Below are positions 52,903 through 62,465 of a DNA stretch of 64,000 nt, one piece after another (within the stretch, counting starts at the first letter, position 1; each line of letters starts with the position of its first letter). Below the pieces are notes generated by a model. The model saw nothing but the letters and a program-made list of their open reading frames with translations. It had not been told where the DNA came from and ran no database searches. The stretch comes from Deltaproteobacteria bacterium YD0425bin51 (GTDB taxonomy: Bacteria > Desulfobacterota > Desulfobacteria > Desulfobacterales > YD0425bin51): positions 19,272-83,271 of the forward strand of contig PDZS01000018.1 in the NCBI GenBank assembly GCA_002753225.1, read 5' to 3'. The position numbers and the translations under genes are program-made.

Positions 52903-53316
52903 ATGAGTACTACAGAGATATCTTCTGAAATTAAACTAACGATATATCATTGCAATAATGCTTTTGGCAATGATATAACTCATAATATTATAGATAAAGA
53001 AAAGATTAATTTAAAATTCATAAATATGGCATGTTCAAGCATGGTAAAAGATGTTTTTATTCTTCGTGCCTTTGAATCTGGTTCAGACGGAGTTTTAGTC
53101 CTTGTATGCCGAGAAGAAGGATGCAGATATGTAGAAGGTAGCAAAAGGGCAAAAAAAAGGGTTGAAAGAGTAAAGAAACTTCTGGATGAAATTAAAATAG
53201 ACCCAAAGAGGTTATCATTTTTTAATGTCTCACCAGATAATAAAGATGCTACTTTAAAAATAATTAAGGAAGCAGTTATAAATATTAAAAATATAGGACC
53301 TTTGTATTCATTTTAA
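52903..53316 (+). CDS. MvhD-like hydrogenase/heterodisulfide-reductase iron-sulfur subunit
   Basis: 137 residues when started at ATG 52903, which has GGAGG 8 bases upstream; the in-frame TTG at 52861 lies in the terminator T-run. It matches the MvhD family, a small [2Fe-2S] protein that links Hdr-type flavoproteins to redox partners. The four ligand cysteines are Cys17, Cys44, Cys69 and Cys74 (CREEGCRYVEG, in place of the usual GDCHY). It is the first gene of a run with metV and metF, so it probably passes electrons to methylene-tetrahydrofolate reductase. No hdrA is in the window. Confidence 0.87.
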   Translation: MSTTEISSEIKLTIYHCNNAFGNDITHNIIDKEKINLKFINMACSSMVKDVFILRAFESGSDGVLVLVCREEGCRYVEGSKRAKKRVERVKKLLDEIKIDPKRLSFFNVSPDNKDATLKIIKEAVINIKNIGPLYSF

Positions 53317-53339
53317 AAAAAATTAATGGAGACAATCTT

Positions 53340-54008
53340 ATGATAGTTGGTGAACAAAAACCGATTACAGAAATAATTGAAATTATTGCGCCGTACAAAC
53401 AATTGCTCATTTTAGGTTGCGGTACTTGTGTTAAAACATGCTTTGCTGGCGGAGAAGACGAGGTTGCAACGCTTGCTTCAATGATACGCCTGGCATTTAA
53501 AAAGGATAGTAAAGAGATTAAAATTGCTGAACAAACAGTTGAGCGTCAGTGTGAAAATGAGTTCATACAGGAGGCAGCTCAAAATATTGCTAAAAATGAT
53601 GCCATATTATCTTTAGCTTGCGGAGCTGGCGTACAGGCTATTGCAAAAAGATTTCCTAAAGTACCAGTATTACCAGGGATAAATACCACTTTTATAGGTA
53701 TTCAAGAGCAGCATGGCATTTTTACAGAAGAATGCCAAGGTTGTGGCAACTGTGGCCTTGCAACATTTGGAGCTATATGCCCAATCACACGTTGCTCTAA
53801 AAAACTTTTAAATGGACCTTGTGGAGGCTCTCAAAATGGGAAATGTGAAGTTAATGCTAATATAGAATGTGCATGGCAGTTGATTATAGATAGGCTGACA
53901 CAACTTGGTCAGTTGAGTAATTTACGAACCTATATTCCTCCTAAAAACTGGCGAACTAGTATTTCCGGAGGACCAAGAAAACTGATCAGAGAGGATCATA
54001 TTATATGA
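53340..54008 (+). CDS. metV: MetV, iron-sulfur/zinc partner of methylene-tetrahydrofolate reductase
   Basis: 222 residues of the MetF-associated zinc-finger/iron-sulfur family. The cysteine-rich motifs are LGCGTCVKTCFAGGEDEV near the N-terminus, LACGAGVQ in the middle, and CQGCGNCGLATFGAICPITR with LLNGPCGGSQNGKCEV in the C-terminal half. In acetogens MetV forms a complex with MetF that takes electrons from non-NAD(P)H donors. It overlaps metF by four bases and follows the mvhD-like gene by 23. Confidence 0.92.
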   Translation: MIVGEQKPITEIIEIIAPYKQLLILGCGTCVKTCFAGGEDEVATLASMIRLAFKKDSKEIKIAEQTVERQCENEFIQEAAQNIAKNDAILSLACGAGVQAIAKRFPKVPVLPGINTTFIGIQEQHGIFTEECQGCGNCGLATFGAICPITRCSKKLLNGPCGGSQNGKCEVNANIECAWQLIIDRLTQLGQLSNLRTYIPPKNWRTSISGGPRKLIREDHII

Positions 54009-54928
54009 CAAACATAAGTAATTTACAAAAAATCTTAAAAGAAGGAAAGTTTGCAGTTACAGGTGAATGTGGCCCTCCCCGCGGCGCTAATACCCAGATT
54101 ATCAATAAGAAAGCAAACCTTTTAAAAGGTTATGTTGATGCTGTTAATGTTACAGACAATCAGACAGCAATTGTAAGAATGTCATCTATTGCTGCATCTG
54201 CTCATTTAATAAAAGCAGGTTGTGAGCCGGTTATGCAGATGGTTGTACGTGACCGCAACCGTATTTCATTGCAATCTGACATTTTAGGTGCTTGGTCACT
54301 TGGGATTAAAAATATTTTATGTCTTTCAGGCGACCATCAGACTTTTGGCAGCCAGCCAGATGCCTTGAATGTCTTTGATATAGATTCAATGCATCTTTTA
54401 AGGACAGTCAAAAACATGCGTGATGAAGGAAAAGATATGAGCGGTTTTAATCTGGATGATCCTCCTCGCATGTTTATAGGCGCTGCAGCTAATCCTTTTG
54501 CAGATCCTTTTGAATATCGTGTAATAAGGCTTGCCAAGAAAATAGATGCAGGAGCAGATTTCATCCAGACACAATGTATTTATAATATGGATAGATTTAC
54601 AAAATGGATAAAGCTTGCTCATGAAGAAGGATTAACTGAAAAAGTATATATACTGGCAGGAGTTACGCCTTTAAAATCTTCTGGTATGGCAAAATATATG
54701 AAAAATAAAGTGGCAGGAATGGATGTGCCTGAATCTGTTATTAAAAGAATGGAAGGAGTTCCAAAAGAAAAGGGAGCAGAAGAAGGTATAAAAATATGCC
54801 TTGAAACAATTGCAAAACTTCGTGAAACAAAAGGTGTTCATGGCATCCATATTATGGCAATTGAATGGGAAGAAAAGGTTGCAGAGATTGTACAAAAGGC
54901 CGGACTTACTCCGCGTCCTTTAAGTTAA
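54005..54928 (+). CDS. metF: Methylene-tetrahydrofolate reductase
   Basis: 307-residue FAD-dependent TIM-barrel enzyme that reduces 5,10-methylene- to 5-methyl-tetrahydrofolate. Family features are FAVTGECGPPRGAN at the N-terminus, a central FIGAAANPFADPFE, and GADFIQTQCIYNMDRF. Coupling to metV and the mvhD-like gene points to the methyl branch of the Wood-Ljungdahl pathway (carbon fixation or acetate oxidation) rather than the NADH-type enzyme of E. coli, which serves methionine synthesis. Confidence 0.94.
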   Translation: MTNISNLQKILKEGKFAVTGECGPPRGANTQIINKKANLLKGYVDAVNVTDNQTAIVRMSSIAASAHLIKAGCEPVMQMVVRDRNRISLQSDILGAWSLGIKNILCLSGDHQTFGSQPDALNVFDIDSMHLLRTVKNMRDEGKDMSGFNLDDPPRMFIGAAANPFADPFEYRVIRLAKKIDAGADFIQTQCIYNMDRFTKWIKLAHEEGLTEKVYILAGVTPLKSSGMAKYMKNKVAGMDVPESVIKRMEGVPKEKGAEEGIKICLETIAKLRETKGVHGIHIMAIEWEEKVAEIVQKAGLTPRPLS

Positions 54929-54945
54929 CAAGGAAGGTTTACGCA

Positions 54946-56352
54946 ATGCCAAAAAAATATCATATATATGTAAGTCCAGTTCCTCCAAGGTTAAACCCGA
55001 TTGGGAAATATACAACTATTGAATTTCGTGAAGATTGCGCAGGAAGCTGCCGAAAATGTGTAAAGAAGAAATGTATTTATGACATTTTCAAAAATAATTA
55101 TCTGCATATGAGCACCATGGAAGAACCTGAATATTTATACACATGTAATAGTTGTTTCAGATGCGTGCAGGAGTGTACCAAAGGTATATTTTCAAGAGTT
55201 ATAAATCCTGAATATCGTGCTCTTGGAGATAAATACTGGACACCAGATATCATCTATAAAACATGGTTTCAAGCTCATTCAGGCAAAATTCCAGTATCTG
55301 GTGCTGGATATCGTGGACCTTTTGTAGGTTACGGCTTTGATTCCATGTGGACAGATATGTCGGAAATTGTTCGGCCAACAAGAGATGGTATACATGGCAG
55401 AGAATACATAAACACATGTATAGAGCTCTCAAGAAGGCCTTTAAGGCTTTCATTTAATGATGATATGTCTCTTGCGACAAAAGTTCCGCCAATTCTCGAA
55501 ATACCGCTTCCTATTTTATTTCAGCAGCCTGATTTTGGAGTTTTAAGCCCAAACATTCTTATCTCAATTGCAAAAGCTGCGGAAAAGATAGGAACATTGA
55601 TGTTTATAAAAGCAAAAGATATAACTTCTGATTTGATCCCTTATGTAAGCAACCTAATTCCTTGTATCAATAAAAATAATTTTAGAGATTATACTGAAAT
55701 CATACGTATGTGCCGAATGGTTGAAATAGATTATGAACAAGGAATTAAAGATGAAATTTCCCAACTAAGACAAATCAATCAAGATTTATTTATATCTGTT
55801 GGAATAAGAGTTAATAAAGAAGCAGCACAAAGCGCCTTAGAAATAGCTCAAAAAGATATTGATACAATACATTTTTATGCTGATAACAATGGTCAGGAAT
55901 ATGATTCTGAAAATCCGCTTTTCATAAAGGAAAAAATTAGAGAAGTTCATCTTGCGTTAGTTAAAAAATCGATCAGGCGAAAAGTAAATCTGTTATTTTC
56001 AGGTGGAATGGCTATGGCTGAACATGTTGCAAAAGCTATCATATGCGGTGCAGATGGAGTTGTAATAGACCACCCCCTTTTAATCGCAATGGAATGTCGG
56101 ATGTGCTATAGATGCAAGAATGGACTTTCTTGCCCCTCAAAGCTTGAAGAGGTAGAGCCTTCTTATGGCAGCCAAAGAGCAATTAACTTAATAGGTGCAT
56201 GGCATAGCCAGTTGCTTGAAATTATGGGAGCTATGGGACTTCGCGAAGCAAGGAGACTCCGTGGAGAAGTTGGCAGATCTATGTGGTTCGAAGATTTGGA
56301 AAAAGAGTGCTTTGGACCAATATTCGGAAAAAGACAAGTATCATTGAATTAG
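54946..56352 (+). CDS. Glutamate-synthase-related iron-sulfur protein, degenerate FMN domain
   Basis: 468 residues from ATG 54946 (MPKKYHIYVSP), which has AAGGAAGG upstream; the frame is open further 5' but overlaps metF. An N-terminal iron-sulfur region has CAGSCRKCVKKKC and CNSCFRCVQECTKG. The C-terminal half keeps the end of a GltB FMN barrel (FSGGMAMAEHVAKAIICGAD, then CRMCYRCKNGLSC), but the middle lacks the NTGEGG-like, AQGAKPG and GGTGAAP motifs kept by the next gene. It may be a non-catalytic subunit of the complex. It lies 17 bases after metF. Confidence 0.8.
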   Translation: MPKKYHIYVSPVPPRLNPIGKYTTIEFREDCAGSCRKCVKKKCIYDIFKNNYLHMSTMEEPEYLYTCNSCFRCVQECTKGIFSRVINPEYRALGDKYWTPDIIYKTWFQAHSGKIPVSGAGYRGPFVGYGFDSMWTDMSEIVRPTRDGIHGREYINTCIELSRRPLRLSFNDDMSLATKVPPILEIPLPILFQQPDFGVLSPNILISIAKAAEKIGTLMFIKAKDITSDLIPYVSNLIPCINKNNFRDYTEIIRMCRMVEIDYEQGIKDEISQLRQINQDLFISVGIRVNKEAAQSALEIAQKDIDTIHFYADNNGQEYDSENPLFIKEKIREVHLALVKKSIRRKVNLLFSGGMAMAEHVAKAIICGADGVVIDHPLLIAMECRMCYRCKNGLSCPSKLEEVEPSYGSQRAINLIGAWHSQLLEIMGAMGLREARRLRGEVGRSMWFEDLEKECFGPIFGKRQVSLN

Positions 56353-56361
56353 GATTAAGTT

Positions 56362-57909
56362 ATGAACTTAAATGAAAATTATAAATTGCCTGAAACTTAT
56401 GAAACTCCATCACGGTTTCGTAATACGATCGGCAAATACACCATAAAAAGAAATTCAAATTGCATATCTTGTGGATTATGCGCAAAACTATGCCCTTATG
56501 GCGTACATCAAAGGTATGATAACTATTCAAAACCTATTCGGCCTGTTGAACATAAATGCATAGGTCCAATATGTAAAGAAAACAGCTATTATTGTATTGA
56601 TAGGTGTCCTCAGAAAGCCCTTACGCTTCGGCCTAATCCTATTTTAGAAACTATGGGTGATTATCGATGGACTTCTGAAATGCTGATTGCTCATTTTGAA
56701 ATGGCTGAAACTGGAAGCCTCCCAAAAGTTAACCTTGAGTATGATCTTGGAAACTCAGGAGGAGGATTTGACAAGATACGTTTCATTAAACCTGATCAGC
56801 ATAAATATATCGATATAAGTGATGATAAAATTGACACGAGTGTCCAATTGAATAAAACCGGCGATGGCAGGCCTATCAAAACCATCTCAATTCCATGCTA
56901 TGGCGGAGGAATGTCATATGGATCAACAGCTCTTCCTGTAATGGTTGGAAGAGCTAGGGCAGCAAAAAGATTAAACACTCTTACATGCACTGGAGAAGGA
57001 GGATATCCTCCAGAGCTTTTGCCATATAAGGATCATGTCATAACTCAGGTTGCAACAGGATTGTTTGGTGTGCGTGAGGAAACCATAAAATATTGTCCTG
57101 TTATGGAATTTAAGTATGCTCAGGGAGCAAAGCCAGGACTTGGTGGTCATCTTCTAGGCTCAAAAGTTACACCTGCCGTTGCTGCTATGCGTGAAACGGT
57201 TGTTGGAAGTTCTTTATTTTCGCCATTCCCTTTTCACAGCGTTTATTCTGTTGAGGATCATAAAAAACATGTGGATTGGATGAAAGAAATTAATCACAAC
57301 GTTCTTGTTTCAGTAAAAGTCTCTACTCCTACAGATGTAGATATGGTTGCTGTAGGAGCATATTACGCTGGAGCACATATTGTCCATATCGATGGAAGCT
57401 ATGGCGGTACAGGAGCTGCGCCTGATATTGCAAAAAAAAATATAGCAATGCCGATTGAATATGCGATCCCTAAAGTTCACAATTTTTTGTTAAATGAAGG
57501 GGCTAGAGATAAAATATGTCTGATTGCAAGCGGCGGCATCAGGAATGCAATGGATGTAGCGAAAGCAATTGCACTTGGTGCTGACGGCGTAGTTATCGGA
57601 ACTGCTGAACTTGTGGCACTTGAGTGCGTCAGATGCAGCAATTGTGAGAGTGGAAGAGGCTGCGCCAGAGGTATTGCAACAACTGATCCTGAACTAGGAT
57701 ATATGATAACCGAAGAATATGCAGAACAGCGTATTATTAATATGTATATGGCGTGGCGAAAACAATGGTGTGAAATTTTAAGAGGCTTTGGAATGAAGAG
57801 CTTAAAAGAGCTTGTAGGTCGCAGTGATCTTCTTGTACATCTTGATTATCTTGATGAAAGCGAGCGAAAAAAATACAAACCAGCCCCAAATATACAAATG
57901 GTTATTTAG
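56362..57909 (+). CDS. FMN-binding glutamate synthase domain protein with ferredoxin-like N-terminus
   Basis: 515 residues. The N-terminal part has ferredoxin-like clusters (CISCGLCAKLCPYG, CIGPICKENSYYC). The FMN/glutamate synthase barrel (about 150-450) is intact: CTGEGGYPPE, QVATGLFGVRE, KYAQGAKPGLGGHLLG, IDGSYGGTGAAP and SGGIRNAMDVAKAI. A cysteine motif CVRCSNCESGRGCARG ends the barrel, typical of the 3Fe-4S cluster of GltB-type enzymes. It is the archaeal-type split glutamate synthase barrel subunit, lying 9 bases from its neighbour on the 5' side and 11 on the 3' side. Confidence 0.9.
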   Translation: MNLNENYKLPETYETPSRFRNTIGKYTIKRNSNCISCGLCAKLCPYGVHQRYDNYSKPIRPVEHKCIGPICKENSYYCIDRCPQKALTLRPNPILETMGDYRWTSEMLIAHFEMAETGSLPKVNLEYDLGNSGGGFDKIRFIKPDQHKYIDISDDKIDTSVQLNKTGDGRPIKTISIPCYGGGMSYGSTALPVMVGRARAAKRLNTLTCTGEGGYPPELLPYKDHVITQVATGLFGVREETIKYCPVMEFKYAQGAKPGLGGHLLGSKVTPAVAAMRETVVGSSLFSPFPFHSVYSVEDHKKHVDWMKEINHNVLVSVKVSTPTDVDMVAVGAYYAGAHIVHIDGSYGGTGAAPDIAKKNIAMPIEYAIPKVHNFLLNEGARDKICLIASGGIRNAMDVAKAIALGADGVVIGTAELVALECVRCSNCESGRGCARGIATTDPELGYMITEEYAEQRIINMYMAWRKQWCEILRGFGMKSLKELVGRSDLLVHLDYLDESERKKYKPAPNIQMVI

Positions 57910-57920
57910 GAGCGACAAAA

Positions 57921-60524
57921 ATGAGTAATAATGACAATATAATAAACAGAATATTAGCCTCAAGGGCAAAATTTTCTCATAAAAATACATCTTATAATAA
58001 ATGCGACGAGGAAGGTGGATGCGGTGTAACAGGTTTTATATCATCCATTCAAATAAGAGGACGCCATATATATGAACCTTCAGTTCAGATGCACAATCGT
58101 GGCAATGGTAAAGGGGGAGGAATAGCCGCTGTTGGTTTATGTGCCTCTGACCTTGGTGTAACACAAGAAGTTTTGGATTCTCATTATCTTATTCAGATTG
58201 CATATATTGATCCAAAATCCAGACCTGAGGTTGAATTAGCGAATATAGTACCTTTCATGGATATTCACAAAGCAGAAAAAATACCAACTATAGATGATTA
58301 CCGAGATATTGGTCTGGAAGTCAAACCCCCAGATGTCTGGCGTTATTTTTGCCGTGTCAATAAAAATATACTATCTATTTTTATTGAGGATAATAAACTT
58401 CATGAAATGGATCCGCATAAAGCAGAAGACGAATTTATTTATCAAAATTCAGTCAGCCTGAATCAAAAATTCTATGCTTCTTTAGGTGAGAAAAAAGCTT
58501 TTGTAATGTCCCATGGCCGTAATGTAATGATTTTAAAAGTTGTAGGATATGCCGAGCATGTTACTCAATATTACTGTCTGGAAGATTTCAAAGCACATGG
58601 ATGGATTGCTCATCAGCGTTATCCTACCAGAGGACGATTATGGCACCCAGGTGGCGCACATCCTTTTTCAGGTATGCATGAAGCGCTTGTTCATAATGGT
58701 GATTTTGCTAATTACCATTCTGTAAGTGAATATTTGAATCAATATAATATTTATCCTCAGTTTTTAACAGATACTGAGGTATCAGTTTTACTGTTAGATC
58801 TTTACAGCCGCACATTCGGTTACCCGATGGAATATATAATTGAGGCATTAGCTCCAACTACAGAAAACGATTTCGACAGGTTACCGTTTGAAAAACAGCG
58901 TATATATAGGTATATTCAATCACAGCATGTTTCATGCTCACCAGATGGTCCCTGGTTTTTTATAATTGCACGTAATGATCCATATAAAAAAGCATTTCAA
59001 TTGATTGGAATAACTGATACATCGATGCTTAGACCTCAAGTTTTTGCATTACAAGAGGGAGAAGTTCAGATTGGACTTGTATGTTCTGAAAAACAGGCAA
59101 TTGATGCAACTCTTCAAAATCTTGCTTCTGAGGACAGCCGCTTTTGTCCTGTTGCGGACAAATATTGGAATGCGCGAGGAGGAAGCGCTAGAACTGGTGG
59201 GTCATTTATCTTCACAGTAAAAGATTCATCAAAAGGGGCTGGTTCTAAAGAGCTTGTTACAACAAATAAGTTTGGACAAATTGTAAGCACTCCTTCAAAC
59301 CAAAAGCACTTTAACGATAGTATTTCTATTTCAAAGCCTTTGGATCAAGATAATATATTACAAACAATTAAAAAACATATAGAATCAGATGATATAGACG
59401 AGTTAAAAAGTTTTTGCATAAAAAATGTAATAAATTGGAACTATGATTCACTTAAACTTCTTTGTGATGAACTTGTAAATCAATCAAAAAATAGCGATAA
59501 ATCAAAAACAAATGCTATTTGTACTCTTACCTATTTAAATGATACTGTTTTTCCAACAGGAACAAAGAAGCGCAGTTCGATTCTTAATATGTTAAGAAAT
59601 AGCCTTGCTCTTATTTTCAGTTCTACCCCAATGCTTAATAAGCCTTCTGAAAGTATTTATAAATATATAGATTTTATTACGCGGGATACTTTGAGAGCGC
59701 CAGAAAAAAATGAAAAAATTTTAGTTGTCAATGCAAGAGAATTTGCAGCAGAAGGTATAGATTGCGATGCTAGAGTCTTAAATAAAGCTTACATTCTTGG
59801 CTGGAAACAATATATATGCTATGGTTATAAAGGCCAGAGATTCACTGGATGCGGTTTCGGCAAAGGGACAGATGGTGTAAGAATTGACGTTTATGACAGT
59901 TCTGGAGACTATCTGGCATCTGGTATTGACGGAATGGAGATCTACGTTCATGGAAATGCACAGGATCAACTTGGGCAGATAATGAAACGCGGTAAACTTG
60001 TTATATATGGTGATGTAGGGCAGACTTTCATGTATGGAGCAAAAGGAGGAAATGTCTTTATATTAGGAAGAGCTGCAGGTCGTCCTTTAATAAATGGAAC
60101 AGGTTGCCCACGTGTTGTTATAAATGGAACATGTCTTGATTATTTGGCAGAATCGTTTATGGCTGGTGATCCTTTAAATGGTGGAGGATTTGTAATATTA
60201 AACGGCATGGAATATAATGATTGTGGCTGTCTTGTAACTTTGCCTTCGCCCTATCCAGGATCTAATCTTTTTTCTCTAGCTTCTGGAGGTGCAATTTATA
60301 TAAGGGATCCTTTTAAAATAATAGTTGAAGATCAATTAAATGGGGGCGAATTTGCTGACCTTAGTCAAGCAGATTGGGAACTCATATATCCATATTTAAA
60401 AGAAAATGAAAAACTTTTCGGTATTTCCATTGAGGATGATTTATTAACTGTAAATGGGAAAAAAATGGAATACAAAAAAGTTTATAGAAAAGTTCAGGCA
60501 ATAAAACTTGCTGCGCTTTCATAA
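57921..60524 (+). CDS. Glutamate-synthase-related amidotransferase with GXGXG domain
   Basis: 867 residues. The N-terminal class II (Ntn) glutamine amidotransferase domain has the expected nucleophile at Cys34 (GGCGVTGF), after a 33-residue leader that would need removal for activity. Downstream pieces include GWIAHQRYPTRGRLWHPGGAHPF and VHNGDFANY. The C-terminal region (about 610-820) is a GXGXG beta-helix like that of GltB (GKGTDGVRIDVYD, YGAKGGNVFILGRAAGRP). With the barrel protein upstream it supplies all domains of the large glutamate synthase subunit, though split and reordered. No GltD-like reductase is adjacent. Confidence 0.9.
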   Translation: MSNNDNIINRILASRAKFSHKNTSYNKCDEEGGCGVTGFISSIQIRGRHIYEPSVQMHNRGNGKGGGIAAVGLCASDLGVTQEVLDSHYLIQIAYIDPKSRPEVELANIVPFMDIHKAEKIPTIDDYRDIGLEVKPPDVWRYFCRVNKNILSIFIEDNKLHEMDPHKAEDEFIYQNSVSLNQKFYASLGEKKAFVMSHGRNVMILKVVGYAEHVTQYYCLEDFKAHGWIAHQRYPTRGRLWHPGGAHPFSGMHEALVHNGDFANYHSVSEYLNQYNIYPQFLTDTEVSVLLLDLYSRTFGYPMEYIIEALAPTTENDFDRLPFEKQRIYRYIQSQHVSCSPDGPWFFIIARNDPYKKAFQLIGITDTSMLRPQVFALQEGEVQIGLVCSEKQAIDATLQNLASEDSRFCPVADKYWNARGGSARTGGSFIFTVKDSSKGAGSKELVTTNKFGQIVSTPSNQKHFNDSISISKPLDQDNILQTIKKHIESDDIDELKSFCIKNVINWNYDSLKLLCDELVNQSKNSDKSKTNAICTLTYLNDTVFPTGTKKRSSILNMLRNSLALIFSSTPMLNKPSESIYKYIDFITRDTLRAPEKNEKILVVNAREFAAEGIDCDARVLNKAYILGWKQYICYGYKGQRFTGCGFGKGTDGVRIDVYDSSGDYLASGIDGMEIYVHGNAQDQLGQIMKRGKLVIYGDVGQTFMYGAKGGNVFILGRAAGRPLINGTGCPRVVINGTCLDYLAESFMAGDPLNGGGFVILNGMEYNDCGCLVTLPSPYPGSNLFSLASGGAIYIRDPFKIIVEDQLNGGEFADLSQADWELIYPYLKENEKLFGISIEDDLLTVNGKKMEYKKVYRKVQAIKLAALS

Positions 60525-60538
60525 AAAAGATTATTTGT

Positions 60539-60560
60539 TCCCGCCTTTTAATAGGCGGGA
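60539..60560. terminator. Bidirectional hairpin terminator between glt-related gene and bioD
   Basis: TCCCGCCT (60539-60546) and AGGCGGGA (60553-60560) form a perfect 8-bp stem with loop TTTAAT. It starts 15 bases after the plus-strand stop codon and overlaps the last codons of bioD on the minus strand, where a TCTTTTTTAT run follows the stem. Confidence 0.6.
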
Positions 60561-61246
60561 TACAACTTTGAAAAATCAATATAAATATCAATTTTTGAAA
60601 AATCATGAATCTTTGGAATAAAACCTGCCACTTTTATTTTAGAAAAATTTTCTATTGCTTCTATATTTTCATAAATCATATCAGAAGAAGTTGCACTTTG
60701 ACTGCTTTCCATGAGAATTATAGCAATAGGTTTAAGTCCCCTTTTATCTAAACTTTCAATACTAAGAAGTGTATGGTTAATAGTTCCAAGACCTGCTCTT
60801 GCTGCAAGAATTATTTCAGCTCTTGTCAGTTTTATCAAATCAATGTTTAAAAAATTTTCGCATATAGGAACAAGTAAGCCTCCTGCTCCTTCTATAATTA
60901 AAGGGTTATAGAATTTACGCTTATCTTCTAGAATCTCCAAAATTTTTCCAGTATTAATATTTTTACCTTCATTTTTTGCTGCGAAATAAGGAGCTTTTGG
61001 TTGGCTGTAGCAAAAAGCTACTGAATCTTCAGGATCTTTATTAACCAGTTCAGGTATATGCTTATAAATAAAATTACTGTCACTATCAACATCATAAACA
61101 TTCTTGCATCCTGTTTGTAGAGGTTTAAAATAAAAAGGGGATAACCCTTTTCCAAAAAAAAATTTCATTAGCAAAAGAGATAATACTGTTTTCCCAACTC
61201 CAGTATCAGTACCTGTTACGAAAAAATCAGAAACACTATTTTTCAT
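60548..61246 (-). CDS. bioD: Dethiobiotin synthetase
   Basis: 232 residues. It closes the ureido ring of dethiobiotin from DAPA, CO2 and ATP. The P-loop is VTGTDTGVGKT; the substrate-binding KPLQTG and IEGAGGLLVPI motifs are present. The start overlaps the bioF stop by 11 bases, so the two form a unit. bioA and bioB are not in the window. Confidence 0.94.
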   Translation of the reverse strand: MKNSVSDFFVTGTDTGVGKTVLSLLLMKFFFGKGLSPFYFKPLQTGCKNVYDVDSDSNFIYKHIPELVNKDPEDSVAFCYSQPKAPYFAAKNEGKNINTGKILEILEDKRKFYNPLIIEGAGGLLVPICENFLNIDLIKLTRAEIILAARAGLGTINHTLLSIESLDKRGLKPIAIILMESSQSATSSDMIYENIEAIENFSKIKVAGFIPKIHDFSKIDIYIDFSKLYPAY

Positions 61247-62375
61247 ATTCTTCCTTTAGAGCATTAATAAAATCCAAAACATCTTCTTCTGTATGAAGAG
61301 ATGTCATTCCAATTCGCATTATTGCATGACCTAATGGAACAGTTGGGTATCTTGCAGAGAAAACAAAAAAATTCCTTTCAAATAAACTGCGGGAAAGAGA
61401 CATGACTTTTGCTTCATTTCCTATTTCAATGGCAAGGATATGAGCATCTCCCTTTACACTAAAACCTTCCCTGATAAGCTTTTCTTTCATGAATGTGCTG
61501 ATGCCTTTAAGGTGAGCCCGTTCTCCTTCACAATGAGAGATAACTTCTAAAATATCTATTGAAGATGCCCCATGTGCTTCTGGAAGGGTTGTTGAGTAAA
61601 TCAGAGAAGAGCAGAAATTAAAAAAATAGTCTTTATATCCTTCAGGGAGCAAAATAAATGCGCCTAAAAAACCTAAAGCTTTACCAAATGTTCCAACTGC
61701 AATATCAGCACATGTTCTAGCAATCCCAGCGCCATTTTTCCCAAGCGCTCCAAATGAATGCGCTTCATCCACTATGCTAAAAAAACCATATTCTTTTTTT
61801 AAACTATTAAATCCCTGAATATCCAATAAATCTCCATCTACGCTAAAAAGAGACTCTGTTACAACAGCGGCTTGAATACTATCAGCTCTTTGAAGACGTT
61901 TCAAAAGATGTGATGTGGAATTATGCTTATATCCGCAAATATTAGCTCCGCTCAAAACTAGTCCTTTTACGCTGCTTGCATGAATATGTTTATCAAATAA
62001 TACAGTATCAGAGCTTTCAAACAATGCTGAAATTATTCCAACGTTAGCTTGATATCCTGAAGGGAAAAAAATCGCATCTTCATAGCCAAAAAATTTGGCA
62101 TATGCTTTTTCTGCCTCTATAATTGTCAAGTAATTTCCAGAAACAAGCCTTGATGATGAAGATGTTGCTCCATATTTTAGAAAATTATCAGAAATTTTTT
62201 TGCGTAAGCTAATTGATGCTCCAAGACCAAGGTAGTCATTTGATGCAAAATTTAAAATCTTTTGATTGTTAACAATTAAATATTTGCCTTCTCTTGATTG
62301 AATTTTAAATGGCTCACGGTAAAGAAAAGTTTCTTTTTGCAGTTCTAATTTTTGATTTATGCGGTTTTTAAACAT
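61236..62375 (-). CDS. bioF: 8-amino-7-oxononanoate synthase-type aminotransferase
   Basis: 379-residue PLP-dependent alpha-oxoamine synthase. It condenses pimeloyl-thioester and alanine to KAPA. The PLP lysine is in GTFGKALG; SNDYLGLGA, SSSSRLVSGN and SIVDEAHSFGALGKNGAG are characteristic. Coupling to bioD supports biotin synthesis over the related kbl and hemA reactions. It is transcribed away from the CorA-type gene. Confidence 0.92.
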   Translation of the reverse strand: MFKNRINQKLELQKETFLYREPFKIQSREGKYLIVNNQKILNFASNDYLGLGASISLRKKISDNFLKYGATSSSSRLVSGNYLTIIEAEKAYAKFFGYEDAIFFPSGYQANVGIISALFESSDTVLFDKHIHASSVKGLVLSGANICGYKHNSTSHLLKRLQRADSIQAAVVTESLFSVDGDLLDIQGFNSLKKEYGFFSIVDEAHSFGALGKNGAGIARTCADIAVGTFGKALGFLGAFILLPEGYKDYFFNFCSSLIYSTTLPEAHGASSIDILEVISHCEGERAHLKGISTFMKEKLIREGFSVKGDAHILAIEIGNEAKVMSLSRSLFERNFFVFSARYPTVPLGHAIMRIGMTSLHTEEDVLDFINALKEEYEK

Positions 62376-62465
62376 GGAAATTTTGTTGTTAAAACATGTT
62401 ATATTTTTTATACTTTATTTATCATAAAGATTTTAACATAGGATTAAGATATAAGGAATAGCATA

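Noticed and set aside
54865..54945. Upstream extension of the glutamate-synthase-related gene at 54946
   Set aside because: The added 27 residues lie inside the end of metF in another frame, with no ribosome-binding site; the ATG at 54946 has a strong one.
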